Below, in pieces: positions 22,509-34,659 of a stretch of 64,000 bases of DNA. Where the stretch lies: the NCBI RefSeq assembly GCF_029227915.1, contig NC_079876.1, forward strand, positions 39,043,828 through 39,107,827. Reading direction: 5' to 3'. Both the position numbers and the translations under genes were made by a program. The notes beneath the pieces were generated by a model. It was not told the origin of the DNA. It did not search any database and worked only from the letters and a program-made list of their open reading frames with translations. Each line of letters begins with the position of its first letter. The first letter of the stretch is position 1. Source of the stretch: Hydractinia symbiolongicarpus. Its lineage: Eukaryota; Cnidaria; Hydrozoa; Anthoathecata; Hydractiniidae.

Positions 22509-25500
22509 TAAAAGAAGTTTAATCGCCGCCAAACGAAAACCCGCGATTTCCCGTAAATCCCGGCTTGGCCCGTATAGTCAAAAGTATACAAGGAAAGTAC
22601 CCAGGGAGTAAACTCATTTCCCGAACGATTTGTTAAATTATTTTTTCACCACTAAAACGCATGGGACTTGTAGTTTTCAAAAATGTTTTCATTTTCGATG
22701 AGACGCTTAATGAAAGAGGTTTAATCGCCGGAAAACAAAAACCCGCGATTTCCCGTAAATCACGGGCTTGGCCTGTATAGTCGAATGTATACAAAGAAAG
22801 TGCCCTGTGAGTAAACTCATTTCCAGAACGATTTTTTAAATTATTTTTTAACCACTACAACGCATAAGGCTTGTAGTTTTTAAAAATGTTTTCATTTTTG
22901 ATGAGACGCTGAATAAAAGAAGTTTAATCGCCGCCAAACTAAAACCCGCGATTTCCCGTAAATCCCGGCTTGGCCCGTACAGTCAAAAGTATACAAAGAA
23001 AGTACCCAGGGAGTAAACTCATTTTCCGAACGATTTTTTAAATTATTTTTTCACCACTAAAACGCATGAGACTTGTAGTTTTCAAAAATGTTCTCAATTT
23101 TGAAGAGACGCTGAATAAAAGAAGTTTAATCGCCGGCAAACGAAAACCCGCGATTTCCCGTAAATCCTGGGTTTGGCCCGTATAGTCAAAAGTATACAAA
23201 GAAAGTACCCAGGGAGTAAACTCATTTCCCGAACGATTTTTTAAATTACTTTTTCACCACTAAAACGCATGAGACTTGTAGTTTTTAAAAATGTTTTCAC
23301 TTTTGATGAGACGCTGAATAAAAGCAGTTTAATCGCCGGCAAACGAAAACCTGCGATTTCCCTAAATCCCGGACTCGGCCCGTATAGTCAAAAGTATACA
23401 AAGAAAGTACCCAGGGAGTAAACTCATTTACAGAACGATTTTTTAAATTATTGTTTCAGCACTAAAACGCATAAGACTTGTAGTTTTTAAAAATGTTTTC
23501 ATTTTTGATGAGACGCTGAATAAAAGAAGTTTAATCGCCGGCAAACGAAAACCCGCGATTTCCCGTAAATCCAGGGCTTGGCCCGTATAGTCAAAAGTAT
23601 ACAAAGAAAGTACCCAGGGAGTAAACTCATTTCCCGAACGATTTTTTATATTATTTTTTTACCACTAAACGCATGAGACTTGTAGTTTTCAAAAATATTT
23701 TCATATTTGATGGGACGCTGAATAAAAGAAGTTTAATCGCCGGCAAACGAAAATCCGCGATTTCCCGTAAATCCGGGGCTTGGCCCGTATAGTCGAATGT
23801 ATACAAAGAAAGTACCCTGTGAGTAAACTCATTTCCAGAACGATTCTTTAAATTATTTTTACACCACTAAAACGCATGAGACTTGTAGTTTTCAAGAATG
23901 TTTTCATTTTTGATGAGACGCTGAATAAAAGCAGTTTAATCGCCGGCAAACGAAAACCCGCGATTTCCCGTAAATCCCGGGCTTGGCACGTATAGTCGAA
24001 TGTATACAAAGAAAGTACCCTGTGAGTAAACTCATTTCCAGAACGATTTTTTAAATTATTTTTGCACCACTAAAACGCATAAGATTTGTAGTTTTTAAAA
24101 ATATTTTCATTTTTGATGAGACACCGAATAAAAGAAGTTTAATCGCCGGCAAACGAAAACCCGCGATTTCCCGTAAATCCCGGCCTTGGCCTGTATAGTC
24201 GAATGTATACAAAGAAAGTGCCCTGTGAGTAAACTCATTTCCAGAACGATTTTTTAAATTATTTTTTCACCACTACAACGCATAAGGCTTGTAGTTTTTA
24301 AAAATGTTTTCATTTTTGATGAGATGCTGAATAAAAGAAGTTTAATCGCCGCCAAACGAAAACCCGCGATTTCCCGTAAATCCCGGCTTGGCCCGTATAG
24401 TCAAAAGTATACAAGGAAAGTACCCAGGGAGTAAACTCATTTCCCGAACGATTTGTTAAATTATTTTTTCACCACTAAAACGCATGGGACTTGTAGTTTT
24501 CAAAAATGTTTTCATTTTCGATGAGACGCTTAATGAAAGAGGTTTAATCGCCGGAAAACAAAAACCCGCGATTTCCCGTAAATCACGGGCTTGGCCTGTA
24601 TAGTCGAATGTATACAAAGAAAGTGCCCTGTGAGTAAACTCATTTCCAGAACGATTTTTTAAATTATTTTTTAACCACTACAACGCATAAGGCTTGTAGT
24701 TTTTAAAAATGTTTTCATTTTTGATGAGACGCTGAATAAAAGAAGTTTAATCGCCGCCAAACTAAAACCCGCGATTTCCCGTAAATCCCGGCTTGGCCCG
24801 TACAGTCAAAAGTATACAAAGAAAGTACCCAGGGAGTAAACTCATTTTCCGAACGATTTTTTAAATTATTTTTTCACCACTAAAACGCATGAGACTTGTA
24901 GTTTTCAAAAATGTTCTCAATTTTGAAGAGACGCTGAATAAAAGAAGTTTAATCGCCGGCAAACGAAAACCCGCGATTTCCCGTAAATCCTGGGTTTGGC
25001 CCGTATAGTCAAAAGTATACAAAGAAAGTACCCAGGGAGTAAACTCATTTCCCGAACGATTTTTTAAATTACTTTTTCACCACTAAAACGCATGAGACTT
25101 GTAGTTTTTAAAAATGTTTTCACTTTTGATGAGACGCTGAATAAAAGCAGTTTAATCGCCGGCAAACGAAAACCTGCGATTTCCCTAAATCCCGGACTCG
25201 GCCCGTATAGTCAAAAGTATACAAAGAAAGTACCCAGGGAGTAAACTCATTTACAGAACGATTTTTTAAATTATTGTTTCAGCACTAAAACGCATAAGAC
25301 TTGTAGTTTTTAAAAATGTTTTCATTTTTGATGAGACGCTGAATAAAAGAAGTTTAATCGCCGGCAAACGAAAACCCGCGATTTCCCGTAAATCCAGGGC
25401 TTGGCCCGTATAGTCAAAAGTATACAAAGAAAGTACCCAGGGAGTAAACTCATTTCCCGAACGATTTTTTATATTATTTTTTTACCACTAAACGCATGAG

Positions 25501-25873
25501 ACTTGTAGTTTTCAAAAATATTTTCATATTTGATGGGACGCTGAATAAAAGAAGTTTAATCGCCGGCAAACGAAAATCCGCGATTTCCCGTAAATCCGGG
25601 GCTTGGCCCGTATAGTCGAATGTATACAAAGAAAGTACCCTGTGAGTAAACTCATTTCCAGAACGATTCTTTAAATTATTTTTACACCACTAAAACGCAT
25701 GAGACTTGTAGTTTTCAAGAATGTTTTCATTTTTGATGAGACGCTGAATAAAAGCAGTTTAATCGCCGGCAAACGAAAACCCGCGATTTCCCGTAAATCC
25801 CGGGCTTGGCACGTATAGTCGAATGTATACAAAGAAAGTACCCTGTGAGTAAACTCATTTCCAGAACGATTTT
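22509..25873 (-). repeat. Nine-monomer (1823 bp) tandem duplication
   Basis: 22509-24050 matches 24332-25873 at a constant offset of 1823, with rare variants conserved: CGATTTGTTAAATT (22626 and 24449), CATTTACAGAACG (23431 and 25254 at CAGAACG), AAATCACGGGCTTGG and TTCAATTTTGAAGAG-like changes. Left of it, 21841-22100 aligns instead with 24069-24330 at an offset of 2228 (11 monomers), so at least two exchange events are recorded. Confidence 0.85.
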
Positions 25874-26678
25874 TTAAATTATTTTTTCACCACTAAAACG
25901 CATAAGACTTGTAGTTTTTAAAAATGTTTTCATTTTTGATGAGACGCTGAATAAAAGAAGTTTAATCGCCGGCAAACAAAAACCTGCGATTTCCCGTAAA
26001 TCCTGGACTGGGCCCGTATAGTCAAAAGTATACAAAGAAAGTACCCAGGGAGTAATTAAAAAAAAATAAAAAATCGTTCTGGAAATGAGTTTACTCACAG
26101 CGAACGATTTTTTATATTATTTTTTTACCACTAAACGCATGAGACTTGTAGTTTTCAAAAATATTTTCATATTTGATGGGACGCTGAATAAAAGAAGTTT
26201 AATCGCCGGCAAACGAAAATCCGCGATTTCCCGTAAATCCCAGACTCGGCCGGTATAGTCAAAAGTATACAATGAAAGTACCCAGGGAGTAAACTCATTT
26301 CCCGAACGATTTTTTAAATTATTTTTTCACCACTAAAACACATGAAACTTGTAGTTTTCAAAAATGTTTTCATTTTTGATGAGACGCCTAATGAAAGAGG
26401 TTTAATAGCCGGCAAAGGAAATCCCGCGTTTTCCCGTAAATCCGGGGCTTGTCCCGTATAGTCGAATGTATACGAAGAAAGTACCCAGGGAGTAAACCCA
26501 TTTCCCGAACGATTTTTGAAATTTTTTTTTCACCACTAAAACGCATGAGACTTGTAGTTTTCAAAAATGTTCTCAATTTTGAAGAGACGCTGAATAAAAG
26601 AAGTTTAATCGCCGGCAAACGAAAACCCGCGATTTCCCGTAAATCCTGGGTTTGGCCCGTATAGTCAAAAGTATACAA
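25874..26678 (-). repeat. 805-bp block with micro-inverted cassette, reverse copy 1
   Basis: Reverse complement of 17129-17933 with small differences. The cassette occupies 26055-26100: reverse array to GGGAGTAATT, then forward sequence through ATCGTTCTGGAAATGAG to CTCACAG, then CGAACGATTTTTTATATT in reverse again. It is a direct counterpart of the forward-array cassette. Confidence 0.88.
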
Positions 26679-26719
26679 AGAAAGTACCCAGGGAGTAAAC
26701 TCATTTCCCGAACGATTTT

Positions 26720-27524
26720 TTAAATTACTTTTTCACCACTAAAACGCATGAGACTTGTAGTTTTTAAAAATGTTTTCACTTTTGATGAGACGCTGAATAA
26801 AAGCAGTTTAATCGCCGGCAAACGAAAACCTGCGATTTCCCGTAAATCCTGGACTGGGCCCGTATAGTCAAAAGTATACAAAGAAAGTACCCAGGGAGTA
26901 ATTAAAAAAAAATAAAAAATCGTTCTGGAAATGAGTTTACTCACAGCGAACGATTTTTTATATTATTTTTTTACCACTAAACGCATGAGACTTGTAGTTT
27001 TCAAAAATATTTTCATATTTGATGGGACGCTGAATAAAAGAAGTTTAATCGCCGGCAAACGAAAATCCGCGATTTCCCGTAAATCCCAGACTCGGCCGGT
27101 ATAGTCAAAAGTATACAATGAAAGTACCCAGGGAGTAAACTCATTTCCCGAACGATTTTTTAAATTATTTTTTCACCACTAAAACGCATGAAACTTGTAG
27201 TTTTCAAAAATGTTTTCATTTTTGATGAGACGCCTAATGAAAGAGGTTTAATAGCCGGCAAAGGAAATCCCGCGTTTTCCCGTAAATCCGGGGCTTGTCC
27301 CGTATAGTCGAATGTATACGAAGAAAGTACCCAGGGAGTAAACCCATTTCCCGAACGATTTTTGAAATTTTTTTTTCACCACTAAAACGCATGAGACTTG
27401 TAGTTTTCAAAAATGTTTTCATTTTTGATGAGACGCTTAATGAAAGAGGTTTAATCGCCGGAAAACAAAAACCCGCGATTTCCCGTAAATCCCGGCCTTG
27501 GCCTGTATAGTCGAATGTATACAA
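26720..27524 (-). repeat. 805-bp block with micro-inverted cassette, reverse copy 2
   Basis: Second reverse copy, 846 bp after the first (four monomers plus the ~35-bp excess of the cassette). The cassette lies at 26901-26946 with the same two junctions. Confidence 0.88.
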
Positions 27525-28982
27525 AGAAAGTGCCCTGTGAGTAAACTCATTTCCAGAACGATTTTTTAAATTATTTTTTCACCACTACAACGCATAAGGC
27601 TTGTAGTTTTTAAAAATGTTTTCATTTTTAATGAGATGCTGAATAAAAGAAGTTTAATCGCCGCCAAACGAAAACCCGCGATTTCCCGTAAATCCCGGCT
27701 TGGCCCGTATAGTCAAAAGTATACAAGGAAAGTACCCAGGGAGTAAACTCATTTCCCGAACGATTTGTTAAATTATTTTTTCACCACTAAAACGCATGAG
27801 ACTTGTAGTTTTCAAAAATGTTTTCATTTTTGATGAGACGCTTAATGAAAGAGGTTTAATCGCCGGAAAACAAAAACCCGCGATTTCCCGTAAATCCCGG
27901 GCTTGGCCTGTATAGTCGAATGTATACAAAGAAAGTGCCCTGTGAGTAAACTCATTTCCAGAACGATTTTTTATATTATTTTTTCACCACTACAACGCAT
28001 AAGGCTTGTAGTTTTTAAAAATGTTTTCATTTTTGATGAGACGCTGAATAAAAGAAGTTTAATCGCCGCCAAACTAAAACCCGCGATTTCCCGTAAATCC
28101 CGGCTTGGCCCGTACAGTCAAAAGTATACAAAGAAAGTACCCAGGGAGTAAACTCATTTCCCGAACGATTTTTTAAATTATTTTTTCACCACTAAAACGC
28201 ATAAGGCTTGTAGTTTTTAAAAATGTTTTCATTTTTAATGAGATGCTGAATAAAAGAAGTTTAATCGCCGCCAAACGAAAACCCGCGATTTCCCGTAAAT
28301 CCCGGCTTGGCCCGTATAGTCAAAAGTATACAAGGAAAGTACCCAGGGAGTAAACTCATTTCCCGAACGATTTGTTAAATTATTTTTTCACCACTAAAAC
28401 GCATGAGACTTGTAGTTTTCAAAAATGTTTTCATTTTTGATGAGACGCTTAATGAAAGAGGTTTAATCGCCGGAAAACAAAAACCCGCGATTTCCCGTAA
28501 ATCCCGGGCTTGGCCTGTATAGTCGAATGTATACAAAGAAAGTGCCCTGTGAGTAAACTCATTTCCAGAACGATTTTTTAAATTATTTTTTCACCACTAC
28601 AACGCATAAGGCTTGTAGTTTTTAAAAATGTTTTCATTTTTGATGAGACGCTGAATAAAAGAAGTTTAATCGCCGCCAAACTAAAACCCGCGATTTCCCG
28701 TAAATCCCGGCTTGGCCCGTACAGTCAAAAGTATACAAAGAAAGTACCCAGGGAGTAAACTCATTTCCCGAACGATTTTTTAAATTATTTTTTCACCACT
28801 AAAACGCATGAGACTTGTAGTTTTCAAAAATGTTCTCAATTTTAAAGAGACGCTGAATAAAAGAAGTTTAATCGCCGGCAAACGAAAACCCGCGATTTCC
28901 CGTAAATCCTGGGCTTGGCCCGTATAGTAAAAAGTATACAAAGAAAGTACCCAGGGAGTAAACTCATTTCCCGTACGATTTT

Positions 28983-29787
28983 TTAAATTACTTTTTCACC
29001 ACTAAAACGCATAAGACTTGTAGTTTTTAAAAATGTTTTCATTTTTGATGAGACGCTGAATAAAAGAAGTTTAATCGCCGGCAAACGAAAACCTGCGATT
29101 TCCCGTAAATCCTGGACTGGGCCCGTATAGTCAAAAGTATACAAAGAAAGTACCCAGGGAGTAATTAAAAAAAAATAAAAAATCGTTCTGGAAATGAGTT
29201 TACTCACAGCGAACGATTTTTTATATTATTTTTTTACCACTAAACGCATGAGACTTGTAGTTTTCAAAAATATTTTCATATTTGATGGGACGCTGAATAA
29301 AAGAAGTTTAATCGCCGGCAAACGAAAATCCGCGATTTCCCGTAAATCCCAGACTCGGCCGGTATAGTCAAAAGTATACAATGAAAGTACCCAGGGAGTA
29401 AACTCATTTCCCGAACGATTTTTTAAATTATTTTTTCACCACTAAAACGCATGAAACTTGTAGTTTTCAAAAATGTTTTCATTTTTGATGAGACGCCTAA
29501 TGAAAGAGGTTTAATAGCCGGCAAAGGAAATCCCGCGTTTTCCCGTAAATCCGGGGCTTGTCCCGTATAGTCGAATGTATACGAAGAAAGTACCCAGGGA
29601 GTAAACCCATTTCCCGAACGATTTTTGAAATTTTTTTTTCACCACTAAAACGCATGAGACTTGTAGTTTTTAAAAATGTTTTCATTTTTGATGAGACGCT
29701 TAATGAAAGAGGTTTAATCGCCGGAAAACAAAAACCCGCGATTTCCCGTAAATCCCGGCCTTGGCCTGTATAGTCGAATGTATACAA
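28983..29787 (-). repeat. 805-bp block with micro-inverted cassette, reverse copy 3
   Basis: Third reverse copy, 2263 bp after the second, with its cassette at 29164-29209. The duplication extends past the block: about 26720-28160 matches 28983-30420, and the later copy then continues like 28768 onward, so a three-monomer segment is missing from it. Confidence 0.86.
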
Positions 29788-32700
29788 AGAAAGTGCCCTG
29801 TGAGTAAACTCATTTCCAGAACGATTTTTTAAATTATTTTTTCACCACTACAACGCATAAGGCTTGTAGTTTTTAAAAATGTTTTCATTTTTAATGAGAT
29901 GCTGAATAAAAGAAGTTTAATCGCCGCCAAACGAAAACCCGCGATTTCCCGTAAATCCCGGCTTGGCCCGTATAGTCAAAAGTATACAAGGAAAGTACCC
30001 AGGGAGTAAACTCATTTCCCGAACGATTTGTTAAATTATTTTTTCACCACTAAAACGCATGAGACTTGTAGTTTTCAAAAATGTTTTCATTTTTGATGAG
30101 ACGCTTAATGAAAGAGGTTTAATCGCCGGAAAACAAAAACCCGCGATTTCCCGTAAATCCCGGGCTTGGCCTGTATAGTCGAATGTATACAAAGAAAGTG
30201 CCCTGTGAGTAAACTCATTTCCAGAACGATTTTTTAAATTATTTTTTCACCACTACAACGCATAAGGCTTGTAGTTTTTAAAAATGTTTTCATTTTTGAT
30301 GAGACGCTGAATAAAAGAAGTTTAATCGCCGCCAAACTAAAACCCGCGATTTCCCGTAAATCCCGGCTTGGCCCGTACAGTCAAAAGTATACAAAGAAAG
30401 TACCCAGGGAGTAAACTCATTTCCCGAACGATTTTTTAAATTATTTTTTCACCACTAAAACGCATGAGACTTGTAGTTTTCAAAAATGTTCTCAATTTTA
30501 AAGAGACGCTGAATAAAAGAAGTTTAATCGCCGGCAAACGAAAACCCGCGATTTCCCGTAAATCCTGGGCTTGGCCCGTATAGTAAAAAGTATACAAAGA
30601 AAGTACCCAGGGAGTAAACTCATTTCCCGTACGATTTTTTAAATTACTTTTTCACCACTAAAACGCATGAGACTTGAAGTTTTTAAAAATGTTTTCATTT
30701 TTGATGAGACGCTGAATAAAAGAAGTTTAATCGCCGGCAAACGAAAACCTGCGATTTCCCGTAAATCCTGGACTGGGCCCGTATAGTCAAAAGTATACAA
30801 AGAAAGTACCCAGGGAGTAAACTCATTTCCCAAACGATTTCTTAAATTATTATTTCACCACTAAAACGCATGAGACTTGTAGTTTTCAAGAATGTTTTCA
30901 TTTTTGATGAGACGCTGAATAAAAGCAGTTTAATCGCCGGCAAACGAAAACCCACGATTTCCCGTAAATCCCGGGCTTGGCACGTATAGTCGAATGTATA
31001 CAAAGAAAGTACGCTGTGAGTAAACTCATTTCCAGAACGATTTTTTAAATTATTTTTTCACCACTAAAACGCATGAGACTTGTAGTTTTCAAAAATGTTC
31101 TCAATTTTAAAGAGACGCTGAATAAAAGAAGTTTAATCGCCGGCAAACGAAAACCCGCAATTTCCCGTAAATCCTGGGCTTGGCCCGTATAGTCAAAAGT
31201 ATACAAAGAAAGTACCCAGGGAGTAAACTCATTTCCCGTACGATTTTTTAAATTACTTTTTCACCACTAAAACGCATGAGACTTGTAGTTTTTAAAAATG
31301 TTTTCATTTTTGATGAGACGCTGAATAAAAGAAGTTTAATCGCCGGCAAACGAAAACCTGCGATTTCCCGTAAATCCTGGACTGGGCCCGTATAGTCAAA
31401 AGTATACAAAGAAAGTACCCAGGGAGTAAACTCATTTCCCAAACGATTTCTTAAATTATTATTTAACCACTAAAACGCATGAGACTTGTAGTTTTCAAGA
31501 AAGTTTTCATTTTTGATGAGACGCTGAATAAAAGCAGTTTAATCGCCGGCAAACGAAAACCCGCGATTTCCTGTAAATCCCGGGCTTGGCACGTATAGTC
31601 GAATGTATACAAAGAAAGTACCCTGTGAGTAAACTCATTTCCAGAACGATTTTTTAAATTATTTTGTCACCACTAAAACGCATAAGACTTGTAGTTTTTA
31701 AAAATGTTTTCATTTTTGATGAGATGCTGAATAAAAGAAGTTTAATCGCCGGCAAAGGAAAACCCGCGATTTCCCGTAAATCCCGGCTTGGCCCGTATAG
31801 TCAAAAGTATACAAAGAAAGTACCCAGGGAGTAAACTCATTTCCCGAACGATTTTTTAAATTATTTTTTTACTACTAAAACGCATGAGACTTGTAGTTTT
31901 CAAAAATGTTTTCACTTTTGATGAGACGCTGAATAAAAGCAGTTTAATGGCCGGCAAACGAAAACCTGCGATTTCCCTAAATCCCGGACTCGGCCCGTAT
32001 AGTCAAAAGTATACAAAGAAAGTACCCAGGGAGTAAACTCATTTCTAGAACGATTTTTTAAATTATTTTTTCAGCACTAAAACGCATAAGACTTGTTGTT
32101 TTCAAAAATGTTTTCATTTTTGATGAGACGCTGAATAAAAGAAGTTTAATCGCCGGCAAACGAAAACCCGCGATTTCCCGTAAATCCAGGGCTTGGCCCG
32201 TATAGTCAAAAGTATACAAAGAAAGTACCCAGGGAGTAAACTCATTTCCCGAACGATTTTTTATATTATTTTTTTACCACTAAACGCATGAGACTTGTAG
32301 TTTTCAAAAATATTTTCATATTTGATGGGACGCTGAATAAAAGAAGTTTAATCGCCGGCAAACGAAAATCCGCGATTTCCCGTAAATCCGGGGCTTGGCC
32401 CGTATAGTCGAATGTATACAAAGAAAGTACCCTGTGAGTAAACTCATTTCCAGAACGATTTTTTAAATTATTTTTTCACCACTAAAACGCATGAGACTTG
32501 TAATTTTCAAGAATGTTTTCATTTTTGATGAGACGCTGAATAAAAGCAGTTTAATCGCCGGCAAACGAAAACCCGCGATTTCCCGTAAATCCCGGGCTTG
32601 GCACGTATATTCGAATGTATACAAAGAAAGTACCCTGTGAGTAAACTCATTTCCAGAACGATTTTTAAATTATTTTTTCACCACTAAAACGCATAAGACT

Positions 32701-34659
32701 TGTAGTTTTTAAAAATGTTTTCATTTTTGATGAGACGCTGAATAAAAGAAGTTTAATCGCCGGCAAACGAAAACCTGCGATTTCCCGTAAATCCCGGGCT
32801 TGGCCCGTATAGTCAAAAGTATACAAAGAAAGTACCCAGGGAGTAAACTCATTTCCCGAACGATTTTTTATATTATTTTTTTACCACTAAACGCATGAGA
32901 CTTGTAGTTTTAAAAAATATTTTCATATTTGATGGCACGCTGAATAAAAGAAGTTTAATCGCCAGGAAACGAAAATCCGCGATTTCCCGTAAATCCCGGA
33001 CTCGGCCCGTATAGTCAAAAGTATACAAAGAAAGTACCCAGGGAGTAAACTCATTTCCCGAACGATTCTTTAAATTATTTTTTCACCACTAAAACGCATG
33101 AGACTTGTAGTATTCAAAAATGTTTTCATTTTTGATGAAACGCTTAATGAAAGAGGTTTAATCGCCGGCAAACGAAATCCCGCGTTTTCCCGTAAATTCG
33201 GGGCTTGGCCCGTATAGTCGAATGTATACAAAGAAAGTACCCTGTGAGTAAACTCATTTCCAGAACGATTTTTTAAATTATTTTTTCACCACTAAAACGC
33301 ATAAGACTTGTAGTTTTTAAAAATGTTTTCATTTTTGATGAGACGCTAAATAAAAGAAGTTTAATCGCCGGCAAACGAAAACCCGCGATTTTCCGTAAAT
33401 CCCGGCTTGGTCCGTATAGTCAAAAGTATACAAAGAAAGTACCCAGGAAGTAAACTCATTTCCCGAACGATTTTTTAAATTATTTTTTCACCACTAAAAC
33501 GCATGAGACTTGTAGTTTTCAAAAATGTTTTCATTTTTGATGAGACGCTGAATAAAAGAAGTTTAATCGCCGGCAAACGAAAACTCGCGATTTCCCGTAA
33601 ATCCCGGGCTTGGCCCGTATAGTCAAAAGTATACAAAGAAAGTACCCAGGGAGTAAACTCATTTCCCGAACGATTTTTTAAATTATTTTTTCACCACTAA
33701 AACGCATTAGACTTGTAGTTTTCAAAAATGTTTTCATTTTTGATGAGACGCTGAATAAAAGAAGTTTAATCGCCGGCAAACGAAAACCTGCGATTTCCCG
33801 TAAATCCTGGACTCGGCCCGTATAGTCAAAAGTATACAAAGAAAGTACCCAGGGAGTAAACTCATTTCCCGAACGATTTTTTAAATTACTTTTTCACCAC
33901 TAAAACGCATGAGAGTTGAAGTTTTTAAAAATGTCTTCATTTTTCATGAGACGCTGAATAAAAGAAGTTTAATCGCCGGCAAACGAAAACCTGCGATTTC
34001 CCGTAAATCCTGGACTCGGCCCGTATAGTCAAAAGTATACAAAGAAAGTACCCAGGGAGTAAACTCATTTTCCAAACGATTTTTTAAATTATTATTTCAC
34101 CACTAAAGCACATGAGACTTGTAGTTTTTAAAAAAATTTCATTTTTGATGAGACGCTGAATAAAAGAAGTTTAATCGCCGGCAAACGAAAACCCGCGATT
34201 TCCCGTAAATCCCGGACTCGGCCCGTATAGTTAAAAGTATACAAGGAAAGTACCCAGTGAGTAAACTCATTTCCCGAACGATTTTTTAAATTATTTTTTC
34301 AGCACTAAAACGCATAAGACTTGTAGTTTTTAAAATTGTTTTCATTTTTGATGAGACGCTAAATAAAAGAAGTTTAATCGCCGGCAAACGAAAACCCGCG
34401 ATTTCCCGTAAATCCCGGCTTGGTCTGTATAGTCAAAAGTATACAAAGAAAGTACCCAGGAAGTAAACTCATTTCCCGAACGATTTTTTAAATTATTTTT
34501 TCACCACTAAAACGCATGAGACTTGTAGTTTTCAAAAATGTTTTCATTTTTGATGAGACGCTGAATAAAAGAAGTTTAATCGCCGGCAAACGAAAACTCG
34601 CGATTTCCCGTAAATCCTGGGCTTGGCCCGTATAGTCAAAAGTATACAAAGAAAGTACC

